This document shows, piece after piece, positions 55,758-64,000 of a DNA stretch of 64,000 nt (its first letter is position 1; every line of letters starts with the position of its first letter). Made by a program: the position numbers and the translations under genes. The notes beneath the pieces were generated by a model. The model saw only the letters and a list, made by a program, of their open reading frames with translations. It made no database searches and was not told where the DNA came from. The stretch spans positions 1 through 64,000 of the forward strand of contig CAAFUN010000030.1 in NCBI GenBank assembly GCA_900766195.1, read 5' to 3'. The DNA is from an uncultured Bacteroides sp. (lineage in GTDB: Bacteria > Bacteroidota > Bacteroidia > Bacteroidales > Bacteroidaceae).

Positions 55758-58629
55758 CTTTTACCTTTAACCTCTTGATTTCCCCGTATTCTTTAAGCTT
55801 TTCCATGTTTATACTCTTTGAGTTACCCACCACAATATAAGCTATGGAGTGGTTGCTGATATTCTTCTGATAAAAGCTTTCAATATTCTCCATTCCTATT
55901 TTAGGAAGCGAATTGACCAATTGAATATTGGGATCTTCTGTTTCTCCATTTTGTTTCAGTCCGGCTATCTTGAGACTGATGTTGCGGAAAGAAGGGAAAT
56001 CATTGTTTGCCGAGTTTACCAACGCTTGCCGTGCGAGGGTTATTTTATCGGGTTTTACCGGCATATTTTGGAGCAATGAATCTACCAGAGCAATAGCATC
56101 GGTGGTTTTGTCCGATTGGGTGCTTAGCACCAGGTATAAATATCCTTTCTCCTCGGGATGCTTTTTGGGAGCAAGGCGATACTTGCCACCTACGTTATAG
56201 GCTAATGAACGAAACTCACGTACTTCCTGAAAGAGTATGGAGCTCATCCCATTACCAAAATAATCGTTGAATAGAGCAGAGGTGTTTCTACTCAGTTCGT
56301 CAGCGTTTACCTCACCGGGGATATAGGCAAGCACAGCACTTTGGTTTGCACTGGGTTCGTCAATAAAATAGACTGTATTCTGTGCCACCGTTGCGGTGGG
56401 GCGGTAATAGGGTGCGTTGGATGCCTGGGTGATGTCGTTCAACGAAAAGTTCTCTTTTACGGTCTCCAGAACACGCTGATCATCCAGATTTCCGCAATAA
56501 TGTATATCGCATGCCACGGAAGAGAGCTTGCGAAACTCTTCCAACAGGACGTCTGCTTTCAATCTTTTCATTTCGGCAATGGACAGTTGGCGAAGGTAAC
56601 GCGAACGTTCTCCGTAGATTACCTTCTCGGCCAGTGCTTGGGCTATTTCTTGGGGCGACTTCACTAACGTTTTATAAATCACCTTTTGAGCATCTACCAC
56701 CTGTTTCAGTTTCTTAGGATTACTCTTGACGTGCTTCATAAAGTTGCCTACACAGTGAAGCGTTGGTGCAAGGTTCTCATCAAAACCTTTAACCTCGAGA
56801 GTAAAGACATTGTCTTCGGCCGAAAAAGACATTGTGCTTCCCAGTTGTTGAAGTGATCTTTTGAATTGTTCGAAACTCTGCGAATCCGTTCCCAATAAAT
56901 TGAGGTAATTGCTCACCGGCTCTGCCAGATTAGATTCCAAACTGCCTTTCGCAAAGTTCAGTTTCAGCGTGAAAACATCATTTACAGGATTGGGAGTGCA
57001 GTATAAATTGACGAGAGACGTGAGCGGATAGCAGTTTGCATCCTTCGTGAAATTGAGGTAACGCGGAGGCAGTTTGGCTATAGGCATACGCGCCAACTCT
57101 TGCGCATAGGCCGATTGTGCATCCGTATTCTTGGGTATGATGGGATCAAAGCCCGGCTTCTGCAAACGATCTTTAGGATATCTGCCTGTCTTTTTCTGTA
57201 GCAGCAGGTAATTGTTGGTGAAGTATTTGTTGGCAACGGCTACAATGTCCTGCTTGGTCAGCCGGTCTACCCGTTTCAGATTCTCCAGATATTCATTCCA
57301 CGACTTGCCTTGTGTGAAGAGCGAGAAGAAGACAAAAGCACGCTGGCTGATATCCTCCAATTGCAGTTCGTAATTGCGCTTGATGCCCAGTTTGATATCG
57401 TTGAATTCCTCTTCGCTAAAGTCTCCATTCTTGATTCGTTCTATCTGTGCATTGATCAGCTTACGGGCCTTGGTGTTGCTCTGGAATAGTATTTTGGGGA
57501 TGACAAAGGCTGCCAGAAAGCCGGCATGATCCATTCCACCGTTTTCTACTCCGCCTGCCATGATTTTACCGTCGGACACCAGTTTGTCAATGTACCCTGT
57601 CTGATTATCATTACTCAAGAGTTTGCAGGCTATTTGCAAAGGGAGCTCATCGGGATCGTTGGCGGGTGTGGCACGCCATGCCTCTGCCGATGCTTTCAGT
57701 ATGGGTATGGGCAATTTCAACTTACACTTCTCCTGTCCGTGAAAGGCGGGTGGGGCAGGGGCGTTGAAGGCAGGAGCCTTGCCGGGGCGTATCCGTCCGA
57801 AGGTCTTTTGCAGTATGGGCATTACTTCTTCCGCCCGAATATCTCCACTCAGAATCAGACACATATTTCCCGCTACGTAATAGTCTTTAAAGAATTTCTC
57901 CATCTCCGACAGACGAGGATTCTTCAGATTCTCACTGCTACCGATAATGGGGTAGGCGTAGGGATGAGGCTGAAAGTAGCGTTCCATCCCTTTCTCCAAA
58001 GCTTTGGCACCGAGGGCATCGGAGCGCATGTTCTTTTCCTCGTAGACTGTTTCCAGTTCGCTTTGAAACAGTCTGAACACCGGATGCAATAGGCGGTGGC
58101 TGTTGATCTCGGCCCATTGAGCAATGTATTGGGGTGAAAACTCGTTATGATAAGCCGTCATGTCATAAGAAGTAAAGGCATTAAGGCCTGTTCCTCCATA
58201 CAAGGAGATGAGCTTGTTGAACTCATTCGGTATCACATACTCGGCCGACTTTATGGTCAGTCGGTTAATTTCCTTCTGAATATCTTTACGTTTAGCTTGA
58301 TCTCTTTCGCTGGCAAGCTCATCATATTTGGTCTGGATGGAATCCAGATAAATCTTCTCGGCAGCATAGTCCGTTGTACCAATGCGATCGGTGCCTTTAA
58401 ACATGATATGTTCGAAGTAGTGGGCTATACCGGTGTCCGGACAATCTTTAGAACCGGCGTTGACCACTACCACACCAAATACCTTGGGCTGTGTGTGGTC
58501 TTCATTAATCCAAATGGTAAAACCATTATCCAACTTGTACTCCGAAACGGCAAGCGGGTATTTGTTTTGAGCGTAGTTTATAACATTCATTCCAACTAAA
58601 ATATATAGAAAAAGTATGTATTTCTTCAT
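55741..58629 (-). CDS. M16 family zinc metalloprotease, two-domain, secreted
   Basis: A 962-residue exported protease (signal to about residue 20). The inverted zinc motif HYFEH is at 70-74 (H70, E73, H74) and a downstream Glu ligand lies in the ETVYEEKNMRSD segment. A second, non-catalytic M16 half occupies about 520-930, giving the closed pitrilysin-like shell. It would degrade peptides in the periplasm. It is followed upstream by a GNAT gene only 5 bases before its start. Confidence 0.9.
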   Translation of the reverse strand: MKKYILFLYILVGMNVINYAQNKYPLAVSEYKLDNGFTIWINEDHTQPKVFGVVVVNAGSKDCPDTGIAHYFEHIMFKGTDRIGTTDYAAEKIYLDSIQTKYDELASERDQAKRKDIQKEINRLTIKSAEYVIPNEFNKLISLYGGTGLNAFTSYDMTAYHNEFSPQYIAQWAEINSHRLLHPVFRLFQSELETVYEEKNMRSDALGAKALEKGMERYFQPHPYAYPIIGSSENLKNPRLSEMEKFFKDYYVAGNMCLILSGDIRAEEVMPILQKTFGRIRPGKAPAFNAPAPPAFHGQEKCKLKLPIPILKASAEAWRATPANDPDELPLQIACKLLSNDNQTGYIDKLVSDGKIMAGGVENGGMDHAGFLAAFVIPKILFQSNTKARKLINAQIERIKNGDFSEEEFNDIKLGIKRNYELQLEDISQRAFVFFSLFTQGKSWNEYLENLKRVDRLTKQDIVAVANKYFTNNYLLLQKKTGRYPKDRLQKPGFDPIIPKNTDAQSAYAQELARMPIAKLPPRYLNFTKDANCYPLTSLVNLYCTPNPVNDVFTLKLNFAKGSLESNLAEPVSNYLNLLGTDSQSFEQFKRSLQQLGSTMSFSAEDNVFTLEVKGFDENLAPTLHCVGNFMKHVKSNPKKLKQVVDAQKVIYKTLVKSPQEIAQALAEKVIYGERSRYLRQLSIAEMKRLKADVLLEEFRKLSSVACDIHYCGNLDDQRVLETVKENFSLNDITQASNAPYYRPTATVAQNTVYFIDEPSANQSAVLAYIPGEVNADELSRNTSALFNDYFGNGMSSILFQEVREFRSLAYNVGGKYRLAPKKHPEEKGYLYLVLSTQSDKTTDAIALVDSLLQNMPVKPDKITLARQALVNSANNDFPSFRNISLKIAGLKQNGETEDPNIQLVNSLPKIGMENIESFYQKNISNHSIAYIVVGNSKSINMEKLKEYGEIKRLKVKDVIHK

Positions 58630-58634
58630 TGTAC

Positions 58635-59066
58635 TTATTTATTGTAGTGCATTGTCAGTTCGTATTGCTTGGTTGCTGCATCCATTGACTCGTCTGTGAT
58701 TACAAAGCCGTGATTGATGTAGAATGCGATTGAATCTTTATTCTCTGAATAAACTTTAAGTGTGAGCTGGTCATAAGCTTGTTTTGCATAATCAATAAGC
58801 GTGGAGCCAATGCCTTTTCTTTGAGATTGTGGAGATACAAAAATAGCCGCAATATAATTATCGAGCATGGATATGAATCCCAAAGGTTGTGATTGATCAT
58901 CTGCGATATAAACAAAAGTGTTGCTTGTAGGAATATAAACCTCCCTCATTTCTCCGGCTTTCTCTTCCCAAAAAGAGGCAGGAATGAAGTGATGTGAGAT
59001 TTTTGACCCTTCCAGCCAAATGTTGATAAGAGTATCTATTTCTTCTGCTTTGTATTGTCTGATCAT
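58635..59066 (-). CDS. GNAT family N-acetyltransferase
   Basis: A 143-residue acetyltransferase with the acetyl-CoA loop QRKGIGSTLIDYAK near 88 and a C-terminal strand KQYELTMHY. It resembles YjaB-type small acetyltransferases; the substrate is unknown. The ATG at 59066 is chosen; a TTG at 59084 lies in a -7-like box (TACTTTTG, minus strand at 59082-59089). It precedes the M16 gene by 5 bases, likely one transcript. Confidence 0.85.
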   Translation of the reverse strand: MIRQYKAEEIDTLINIWLEGSKISHHFIPASFWEEKAGEMREVYIPTSNTFVYIADDQSQPLGFISMLDNYIAAIFVSPQSQRKGIGSTLIDYAKQAYDQLTLKVYSENKDSIAFYINHGFVITDESMDAATKQYELTMHYNK

Positions 59067-59289
59067 TAAGGATGTTTTTTCCAAAAGTATATAAATTTTG
59101 GCAATAATTATTCTGTTGAGTGTGTAAATGTGTTCTTCTTTATATTCTATTGTCTGTAATACTGTGTGGTGCAGATGTTTGAAGGTTCTTTTTGTTTTAG
59201 TAATTTATTCGTATGAAATGTTGCTATTAATAAAGAGGTGTGAGTTCCGTTTCTGTGTGATGAAAATACAGTCGTTACTTTAACCTGAT

Positions 59290-59348
59290 TGAGTCGTATA
59301 CTGAATGGCATTGAGTCGTATACTCATCCCTATTCAGTCGTATACTGA
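59290..59348. repeat. Three 22-base-spaced dyad repeats (TsAGTCGTATACTsA)
   Basis: The 15-base core occurs at 59290, 59312 and 59334, each 22 bases apart. Copy 2 is TGAGT-CGTAT-ACTCA and copy 3 TCAGT-CGTAT-ACTGA: in each the outer arms are complementary, though the bases differ. Copy 1 has one mismatch. The 7-base spacers are unrelated. It lies in the 519-base gene-free spacer between GNAT and rpiB. The remainder of the spacer has no convincing ORF. Confidence 0.75.
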
Positions 59349-59517
59349 TTATACCCCCTCTCAGGAGCTTTCTGGACGGGGTGGTGATGCGTTGTGTGCT
59401 GAGAAGGAAATCGTAATCTGATGTGGTTAAAATAATTTTACACATTACGATAGTGAATGACTTTTTCACATGCATCCGGTTAAGCATATTGCTAAAATCT
59501 CCGACGGGTAGCCAAAA

Positions 59518-59553
59518 TAAAAGGTTGCCTCAAAATAATGGGGCAACCTTTTA
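59518..59553 (-). terminator. Terminator of rpiB
   Basis: A 12-bp stem (59518-59529 with 59542-59553, TAAAAGGTTGCC) with a T-rich tail on the minus strand, about 50 bases after the rpiB stop. Confidence 0.8.
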
Positions 59554-59603
59554 TGATTGGTGTTTAGAACAATCTTTTCTTAGCTAAGTTCCAGCGTTGG
59601 TAC

Positions 59604-60041
59604 TTACTCTTTAATTGGAATTTTCTCAATTCTTCGTTGGTGACGTCCGCCTTCAAACTGAGTTTCAAAGAACTCGGTCATAATCTTGTCAGCTTCTTCA
59701 GTCGTAACGAATCTTCCCGGCATAACCAAAATATTGGCGTCATTGTGCTGACGTGCCAAATGAGCTATTTCAGGTTGCCAGCAAAGTGCAGCACGTATGC
59801 CCTGATGTTTGTTAAGAGTCATGTTGATGCCATTTCCGCTACCGCATATGGCGATACCCGGATAACATTCTCCTGCTTCCACAGCATAAGCTAATGGATG
59901 CGCAAAGTCTGCATAATCACAACTCTCGGTGCTATACGTACCGAAATCTTTAAAATCCCAACCTTTTGAGGTTAACCAGCGTTTAACGTATTCTTTGAGT
60001 ACGAAGCCCGCATGGTCAGAGCAAATTCCAATTGTATTCAT
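59604..60041 (-). CDS. rpiB: Ribose-5-phosphate isomerase B
   Basis: A 145-residue isomerase of the non-oxidative pentose phosphate pathway, interconverting ribose 5-phosphate and ribulose 5-phosphate. Active-site C66 in AICGSGNGI and H10 in CSDHAG are present. It lies 26 bases after tkt on the same strand, so pentose interconversion genes are together. Confidence 0.94.
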   Translation of the reverse strand: MNTIGICSDHAGFVLKEYVKRWLTSKGWDFKDFGTYSTESCDYADFAHPLAYAVEAGECYPGIAICGSGNGINMTLNKHQGIRAALCWQPEIAHLARQHNDANILVMPGRFVTTEEADKIMTEFFETQFEGGRHQRRIEKIPIKE

Positions 60042-60067
60042 AACTATTTTTGTTCTAGTATGTTTTA

Positions 60068-62077
60068 TTAGAGCATTTCTTTTACCTGCTTGTAAACGTT
60101 GTCCGCAGTAAAGCCTAATTTTTCATCAAGTACCTTGTATGGAGCAGAGAAACCGAAAGATTCCAGACCCCATACCTTACCATTGCTTCCTGCAAGCCCT
60201 TCGAGGGTAACGGGAAGTCCGGCAGTAAGACCAAAGGTCTTTGCACCTTTTGGCAGAATGGATTCTTGGTATTCTTTAGACTGGTTGCGGAAAAGTCCTT
60301 CAGAAGGAGCAGATACGATACGTACCTTTACACCGTCTTTGCGGAGTAACTCTGTTCCGGCCACCAATGTAGCTACTTCAGAACCTGAAGCCACTAACGT
60401 GATGTCTGGGTTTTTGTCCGATCCGGCAACAATATAGGCACCCTTTGCAGCTTGCTCGTAGTCGTTTCCGGCAGGAAGATTAGCTATGTCCTGACGAGAG
60501 AAAATCAGACCTGTAGGAGTTGAAGTATTCTCCATAGCCAGTTTCCAAGCAACGGTAGTTTCTTCTGCATCAGCAGGACGAAGTACCAACATTGAACTGT
60601 GTCCCTTATGGTTTTTAAGTTTCTCCATCAAACGGATTTGAGCCTCTTGTTCTACAGGTTCGTGAGTAGGTCCATCTTCGCCTACACGGAATGCATCGTG
60701 TGTCCAGATGAATTTTACTGGAACTTCCATCAAAGCTGCCATACGTACAGCAGGTTTCATGTAGTCGGAGAATACGAAGAATGTTCCGCAAGCCGGAATT
60801 ATACCTCCGTGAAGTGACATACCAATGCATACACAAGCCATCGTTAATTCGGAAACACCGGCTTGGAAGAAAGCGCCACTGAAATCGCCTTTCTTAAAGG
60901 CATGAGTCTTTTTCAAGAAACCATCAGTCTTGTCAGAGTTGGAAAGGTCGGCAGAAGCCACTACCATGTTTTCCACTTGGGTAGCCAGTGCACTCAGTAC
61001 GGTAGCTGATGCAGCACGTGTGGCACTTCCTGCTTTCTGTTCGATAGCACTCCAATTCACTTTAGGAGCCTTGCCCGAGAAGAACAGTTCCAGTTTGGCT
61101 GCTGCTTCGGGGTTTGATTTTGCCCATGCAGCTTTTACAGCATACTTCTCTGCAACGATTTTCTTTAGTTCGGCAGCACGTTTGGCATACAATTCAGCCA
61201 CTTCGGGGAAGATGACAAATGCATTTGCAGGATCACCGCCCAGGTTCTTAATGGTATTGGCATAAGCCTCGCCACCCAGTGGAGCACCATGCGTAGCGCA
61301 ATTGGCTTCATAGCTGCTACCATCTGACTTGCGCGCACCTTTACCCATAATTGTTTTACCAATAATGATGGTAGGACGCTCTTTCTCTGCTTTGGCTTCA
61401 TTAAGCGCTTTGCGGATAGCGTCAGGATCGTTACCGTTTATAGAAATCACTTTCCAACCCCATGCCTCATATTTCTTAGCGGTGTCCTCAATAGTCACAT
61501 CTTTAGTTTCGGTAGAAAGCTGAATGTCATTGGAATCGTAGAACATGATCAGATTGTCCAATCCCAATGCACCGGCAATACGTCCTGCACCTTGAGAAAT
61601 TTCCTCTTGTATACCTCCATCGGAAATGTAGGCATAAATGGTCTGATCCATTATCTCGTTGAAACGTGCCTTAAAGAATTTTGCGGCAATAGCTGCACCC
61701 ACAGCAAAAGTGTGTCCTTGCCCCAATGGACCCGAAGTGTTTTCGATGCCACGTGAAAGATCACGTTCAGGATGTCCCGGAGTAGGGCTGCCCCATTGAC
61801 GGAATTCTTTCAGTTCGTTTAAAGAGAACTTTCCGGCCATTGCCAATGTAGAATAGAGCATGGGTGACATGTGTCCCGGATCAAGGAAGAAACGGTCACG
61901 AGCTTCCCATGTGGGGTTCTCAGGATCATATACTAAATATTCCGAGAAAAGTACATTTATAAAGTCGGCACCACCCATTGCACCACCCGGGTGTCCGGAG
62001 TTCGCTTTTTCAACCATAGAAGCAGCAAGAATGCGTATATTGTCTGCTGCACGATTCATTAGTTTGTTATCATTCAT
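60068..62077 (-). CDS. tkt: Transketolase
   Basis: A 669-residue thiamine-diphosphate enzyme of the pentose phosphate pathway. The N-terminal motif GHPGGAMGGAD near 28, the metal-binding SDGGIQEEISQGA, and the transketolase signature GEDGPTHEPVEQ near 475 are all visible. The order of pyrophosphate, pyrimidine and C-terminal domains is normal. It lies before rpiB and downstream of an arabinofuranosidase gene. Confidence 0.95.
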   Translation of the reverse strand: MNDNKLMNRAADNIRILAASMVEKANSGHPGGAMGGADFINVLFSEYLVYDPENPTWEARDRFFLDPGHMSPMLYSTLAMAGKFSLNELKEFRQWGSPTPGHPERDLSRGIENTSGPLGQGHTFAVGAAIAAKFFKARFNEIMDQTIYAYISDGGIQEEISQGAGRIAGALGLDNLIMFYDSNDIQLSTETKDVTIEDTAKKYEAWGWKVISINGNDPDAIRKALNEAKAEKERPTIIIGKTIMGKGARKSDGSSYEANCATHGAPLGGEAYANTIKNLGGDPANAFVIFPEVAELYAKRAAELKKIVAEKYAVKAAWAKSNPEAAAKLELFFSGKAPKVNWSAIEQKAGSATRAASATVLSALATQVENMVVASADLSNSDKTDGFLKKTHAFKKGDFSGAFFQAGVSELTMACVCIGMSLHGGIIPACGTFFVFSDYMKPAVRMAALMEVPVKFIWTHDAFRVGEDGPTHEPVEQEAQIRLMEKLKNHKGHSSMLVLRPADAEETTVAWKLAMENTSTPTGLIFSRQDIANLPAGNDYEQAAKGAYIVAGSDKNPDITLVASGSEVATLVAGTELLRKDGVKVRIVSAPSEGLFRNQSKEYQESILPKGAKTFGLTAGLPVTLEGLAGSNGKVWGLESFGFSAPYKVLDEKLGFTADNVYKQVKEML

Positions 62078-62144
62078 ATTTAGTGAAATTAAAATTGCTT
62101 ATATTTTTCAGATTTACTTTGAATCACTTTGTTAAGCACAGGTA

Positions 62145-62176
62145 CAAAGATAACCCTTTAAAGTGTAATATACAAT
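62145..62176 (-). promoter_or_regulatory. Promoter of tkt-rpiB
   Basis: On the minus strand ATTG (62173-62176), 20 bases, TATCTTTG (62145-62152), about 68 bases before tkt. It indicates that tkt can be transcribed independently of the upstream arabinofuranosidase gene. Confidence 0.6.
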
Positions 62177-62249
62177 ATCTAAAGGGTCTCTTTTCCCTGA
62201 CTAAGTAATAAGCTTTTTGTTTAAAATACAATAAGCTTTTCTGCTGAAA

Positions 62250-63794
62250 TTACAGTAATTTTAATGTAACAATAGATTTTGCAGGAAGTTTTATTTTCAT
62301 TATTCCTTTACTCACTTTAACATCGCTGAACGGTGCCAAAGATATTGTATTGGGCTTTTCGAAAGAATTATAGTCTGTAATATTGGCTGAAGTAAGAATT
62401 TCGCCAATTGCTTTTTTGGCATTTGTTCCCTCCAAATTTACAGTAACTTCTTGAGCATTGTTTACATCAATATTAGATAAAGAAATGTGTATTTCACCAT
62501 TTTTATCTTTAGAAGCTGTTGCACTGACCATTGGGACACGACGCTCGCCGCGTACATTTACCGTATCGCAGCTGATATCCAACGGCAGGTACGTGGCATC
62601 CTGATGTACTTTATACATTTTGAATGCATAGTAAGTGGGAGTAAGAATCATTTCTTTATCCTTGGTCAGAATCATAGATTGCAGCACGTTCACGATCTGT
62701 GCAATATTGGCCATTTTCAAACGATCAGTGTATTTGTGGAAGATGTCAAAGGTAAGTGAAGCTACCAAAGCATCACGCATGGTGTTTTGTTGGAAGAGGT
62801 GACCGCGTACTGTTCCCGGTTCTTCATCCCACCATGTACCCCATTCGTCAAGCATCAAAGCCACATGTTTATCTTTATCATATTGATCCATGATGGCACA
62901 ATGCTTTTTAATTACGTCTTCAATTTCACGACATTTGCCCATGGCCCAGTAATAATCTTCATTATTGAATTTGGTGGCCGACCCCTTACTTCCGTTCCAT
63001 CCGGTCACCGTGTAGTAATGAAGTGATAGTCCGTTCATGCGTTGTCCTACACGATCCATCAGGATTTTTGTCCAGTCGTAATCATAATCACTTGCTCCAC
63101 TGGCAATTTTGAAGAGATGATTATCGTCATAATTGCGACAGTAAGTGGAATAGCGGCGGTAAAGGTCGGAATAGAATTCGGGACGCATGTTTCCACCGCA
63201 TCCCCAGCTTTCGTTGCCTACACCCAGGTATTTTACTTTCCATGCTTTATCACGTCCATTCTTGCGACGTAAACGGGCCATTGGAGAATCTCCTTCCGAA
63301 GTCATGTATTCCACCCATTTAGCCAGCTCTTCCACTGTTCCGCTACCTACATTTCCACTGATATAAGGCTCGCAACCCAGCATTTCGCATAGGTTGAGGA
63401 ATTCATGCGTACCAAAGCTGTTGTCTTCTATTGTACCTCCCCAATTGTTGTTCACCATCTTGGGGCGTTGGTCTTTTGAACCTATTCCGTCCATCCAGTG
63501 GTATTCATCGGCAAAGCATCCGCCCGGCCAGCGCAACACGGGTACTTGAAGATCCTTCAAGGCATTGAATACATCGGTACGATAACCTTTGATGTTAGGT
63601 ATAGCAGAGTTTTCGCCTACCCATAGACCTCCGTAGATACAGCTCCCCAGATGTTCGGCAAACTGTCCATAGATTTCTTTCGGAATAATTTGTTTGCCTT
63701 GATCGGCATGTAGGGTAATTGTTGCCTTCTCCTGAGCGCTAAGCGATAAGGAGGTAGATAATATAAGACTGCTTAAAAGTAATTTGTTTTTCAT
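62250..63794 (-). CDS. Alpha-L-arabinofuranosidase, GH51 family
   Basis: A 514-residue exported glycoside hydrolase (signal to about 21, LSLSAQ) that removes terminal L-arabinofuranose from arabinan or arabinoxylan fragments. The acid/base is E195 in [11 protein letters not shown] and the nucleophile E317 in [10 protein letters not shown], both GH51 motifs. [13 protein letters not shown] near 89 is a substrate-binding block. The C-terminal beta-sandwich ends in KSIVTLKL. Followed by tkt and rpiB, it suggests an arabinose-use locus; the rest lies outside the window. Confidence 0.92.
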   Translation of the reverse strand: MKNKLLLSSLILSTSLSLSAQEKATITLHADQGKQIIPKEIYGQFAEHLGSCIYGGLWVGENSAIPNIKGYRTDVFNALKDLQVPVLRWPGGCFADEYHWMDGIGSKDQRPKMVNNNWGGTIEDNSFGTHEFLNLCEMLGCEPYISGNVGSGTVEELAKWVEYMTSEGDSPMARLRRKNGRDKAWKVKYLGVGNESWGCGGNMRPEFYSDLYRRYSTYCRNYDDNHLFKIASGASDYDYDWTKILMDRVGQRMNGLSLHYYTVTGWNGSKGSATKFNNEDYYWAMGKCREIEDVIKKHCAIMDQYDKDKHVALMLDEWGTWWDEEPGTVRGHLFQQNTMRDALVASLTFDIFHKYTDRLKMANIAQIVNVLQSMILTKDKEMILTPTYYAFKMYKVHQDATYLPLDISCDTVNVRGERRVPMVSATASKDKNGEIHISLSNIDVNNAQEVTVNLEGTNAKKAIGEILTSANITDYNSFEKPNTISLAPFSDVKVSKGIMKIKLPAKSIVTLKLL

Positions 63795-63858
63795 ATTAAT
63801 ATTCAGTTTTAAAGATGATTAATCCTTGTATCCTTTATACGTTTTTGCGATTAGCTGT

Positions 63859-64000
63859 TTATTTCGTATAAATCATAGCTCCTCCCATAGGTTGCATCTC
63901 AATAGTCAATATGCCTTTTTTGTTGACAGAGGTTTCCGTCAATGATGCTGTACGTTCTTTGTTGTCTCCAATCACAGATACGGATTGTCCACTGAGCCAA
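63859..64000 (-). CDS. C-terminus of a further protein, probably a glycoside hydrolase (partial)
   Basis: An open frame of 46 codons from the window edge to a TAA at 63859, reading LSGQSVSVIGDNKERTAS and ending QPMGGAMIYTK. Such an ending is common in secreted glycosidases of Bacteroides, but the family cannot be told. It is 64 bases before the GH51 gene on the same strand, so probably in one operon. Confidence 0.6.
   Translation of the reverse strand, partial: WLSGQSVSVIGDNKERTASLTETSVNKKGILTIEMQPMGGAMIYTK

Overview
The window looks like chromosome of a Bacteroides-type bacterium (order Bacteroidales). The evidence is the gene content (NigD-like, DUF4374, DUF4494, DUF4348 and DUF3127 proteins, a SusC-style TonB-dependent receptor, GGGtGRT protein), lipoproteins with a Cys after a short hydrophobic signal, weak Shine-Dalgarno sites, and many promoters of the Bacteroides sigma-ABfr type (TTTG, about 19-21 bases, TAnnTTTG). 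It is mostly core genome. The only sign of a mobile element is a transposase tail at the left edge, next to a tRNA-Asp gene. I see no CRISPR array, prophage or rRNA.

Layout. 1-300: transposase C-terminus, hairpin, tRNA-Asp(GTC) on the minus strand. 0.5-7.5 kb: purU, hisH, hisA, hisF, hisIE, an FtsE-like ATPase, lysC and lysA (late histidine and lysine synthesis). 7.6-10.5 kb: ferritin, then divergent kbl and a short-chain threonine dehydrogenase, the two steps of threonine breakdown to glycine and acetyl-CoA. 10.5-15 kb: DUF4348 lipoprotein, murB, a metallo-beta-lactamase-fold hydrolase and a large membrane-anchored protein. 15-23 kb: DUF3127 (minus) beside dnaN, then a DnaQ-like exonuclease, coaBC, recN, an rlmB-type methyltransferase and a protease-like TPR protein. 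23-29 kb: ridA, folC, phoH, a dihydroorotate dehydrogenase-like protein, YggS, DUF4494 and tpx. 29.4-38.1 kb: dedA, TPR protein, glnS and pstS on minus; divergent pstC-pstA-pstB-phoU on plus, with repeats resembling PHO boxes between the two arms. 38.7-42.4 kb: DUF4374 lipoprotein and TonB receptor. 42.8-44.6 kb: the GGGtGRT/NifU-like pair. 44.8-50.7 kb: DMP19-like protein, NigD-like lipoprotein, Yip1-like membrane protein, smpB and a short metH. 50.8-59 kb: MltF-like transglycosylase, udk, Dabb protein, DsbD-like reductase, M16 protease and GNAT. 59.6-64 kb: rpiB, tkt, GH51 arabinofuranosidase and the end of another gene, a pentose/arabinose section.

The points most worth a second look are intergenic or architectural. 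Three spacers carry short tandem repeats with exact 22-, 22- and 11-base periods, two with strong dyad symmetry. PstC contains an inserted segment that resembles the second lobe of PstS from the same locus. The pst promoter region has paired 11-base direct repeats placed where a PhoB-type activator would bind. An orphan promoter plus terminator at 38.3-38.4 kb suggests a small RNA. MetH stops at the end of its cobalamin domain. A DUF3127 protein beside dnaN ends in an SSB-like acidic tip. The trypsin-like domain at 21.2 kb has lost its catalytic His and Ser.
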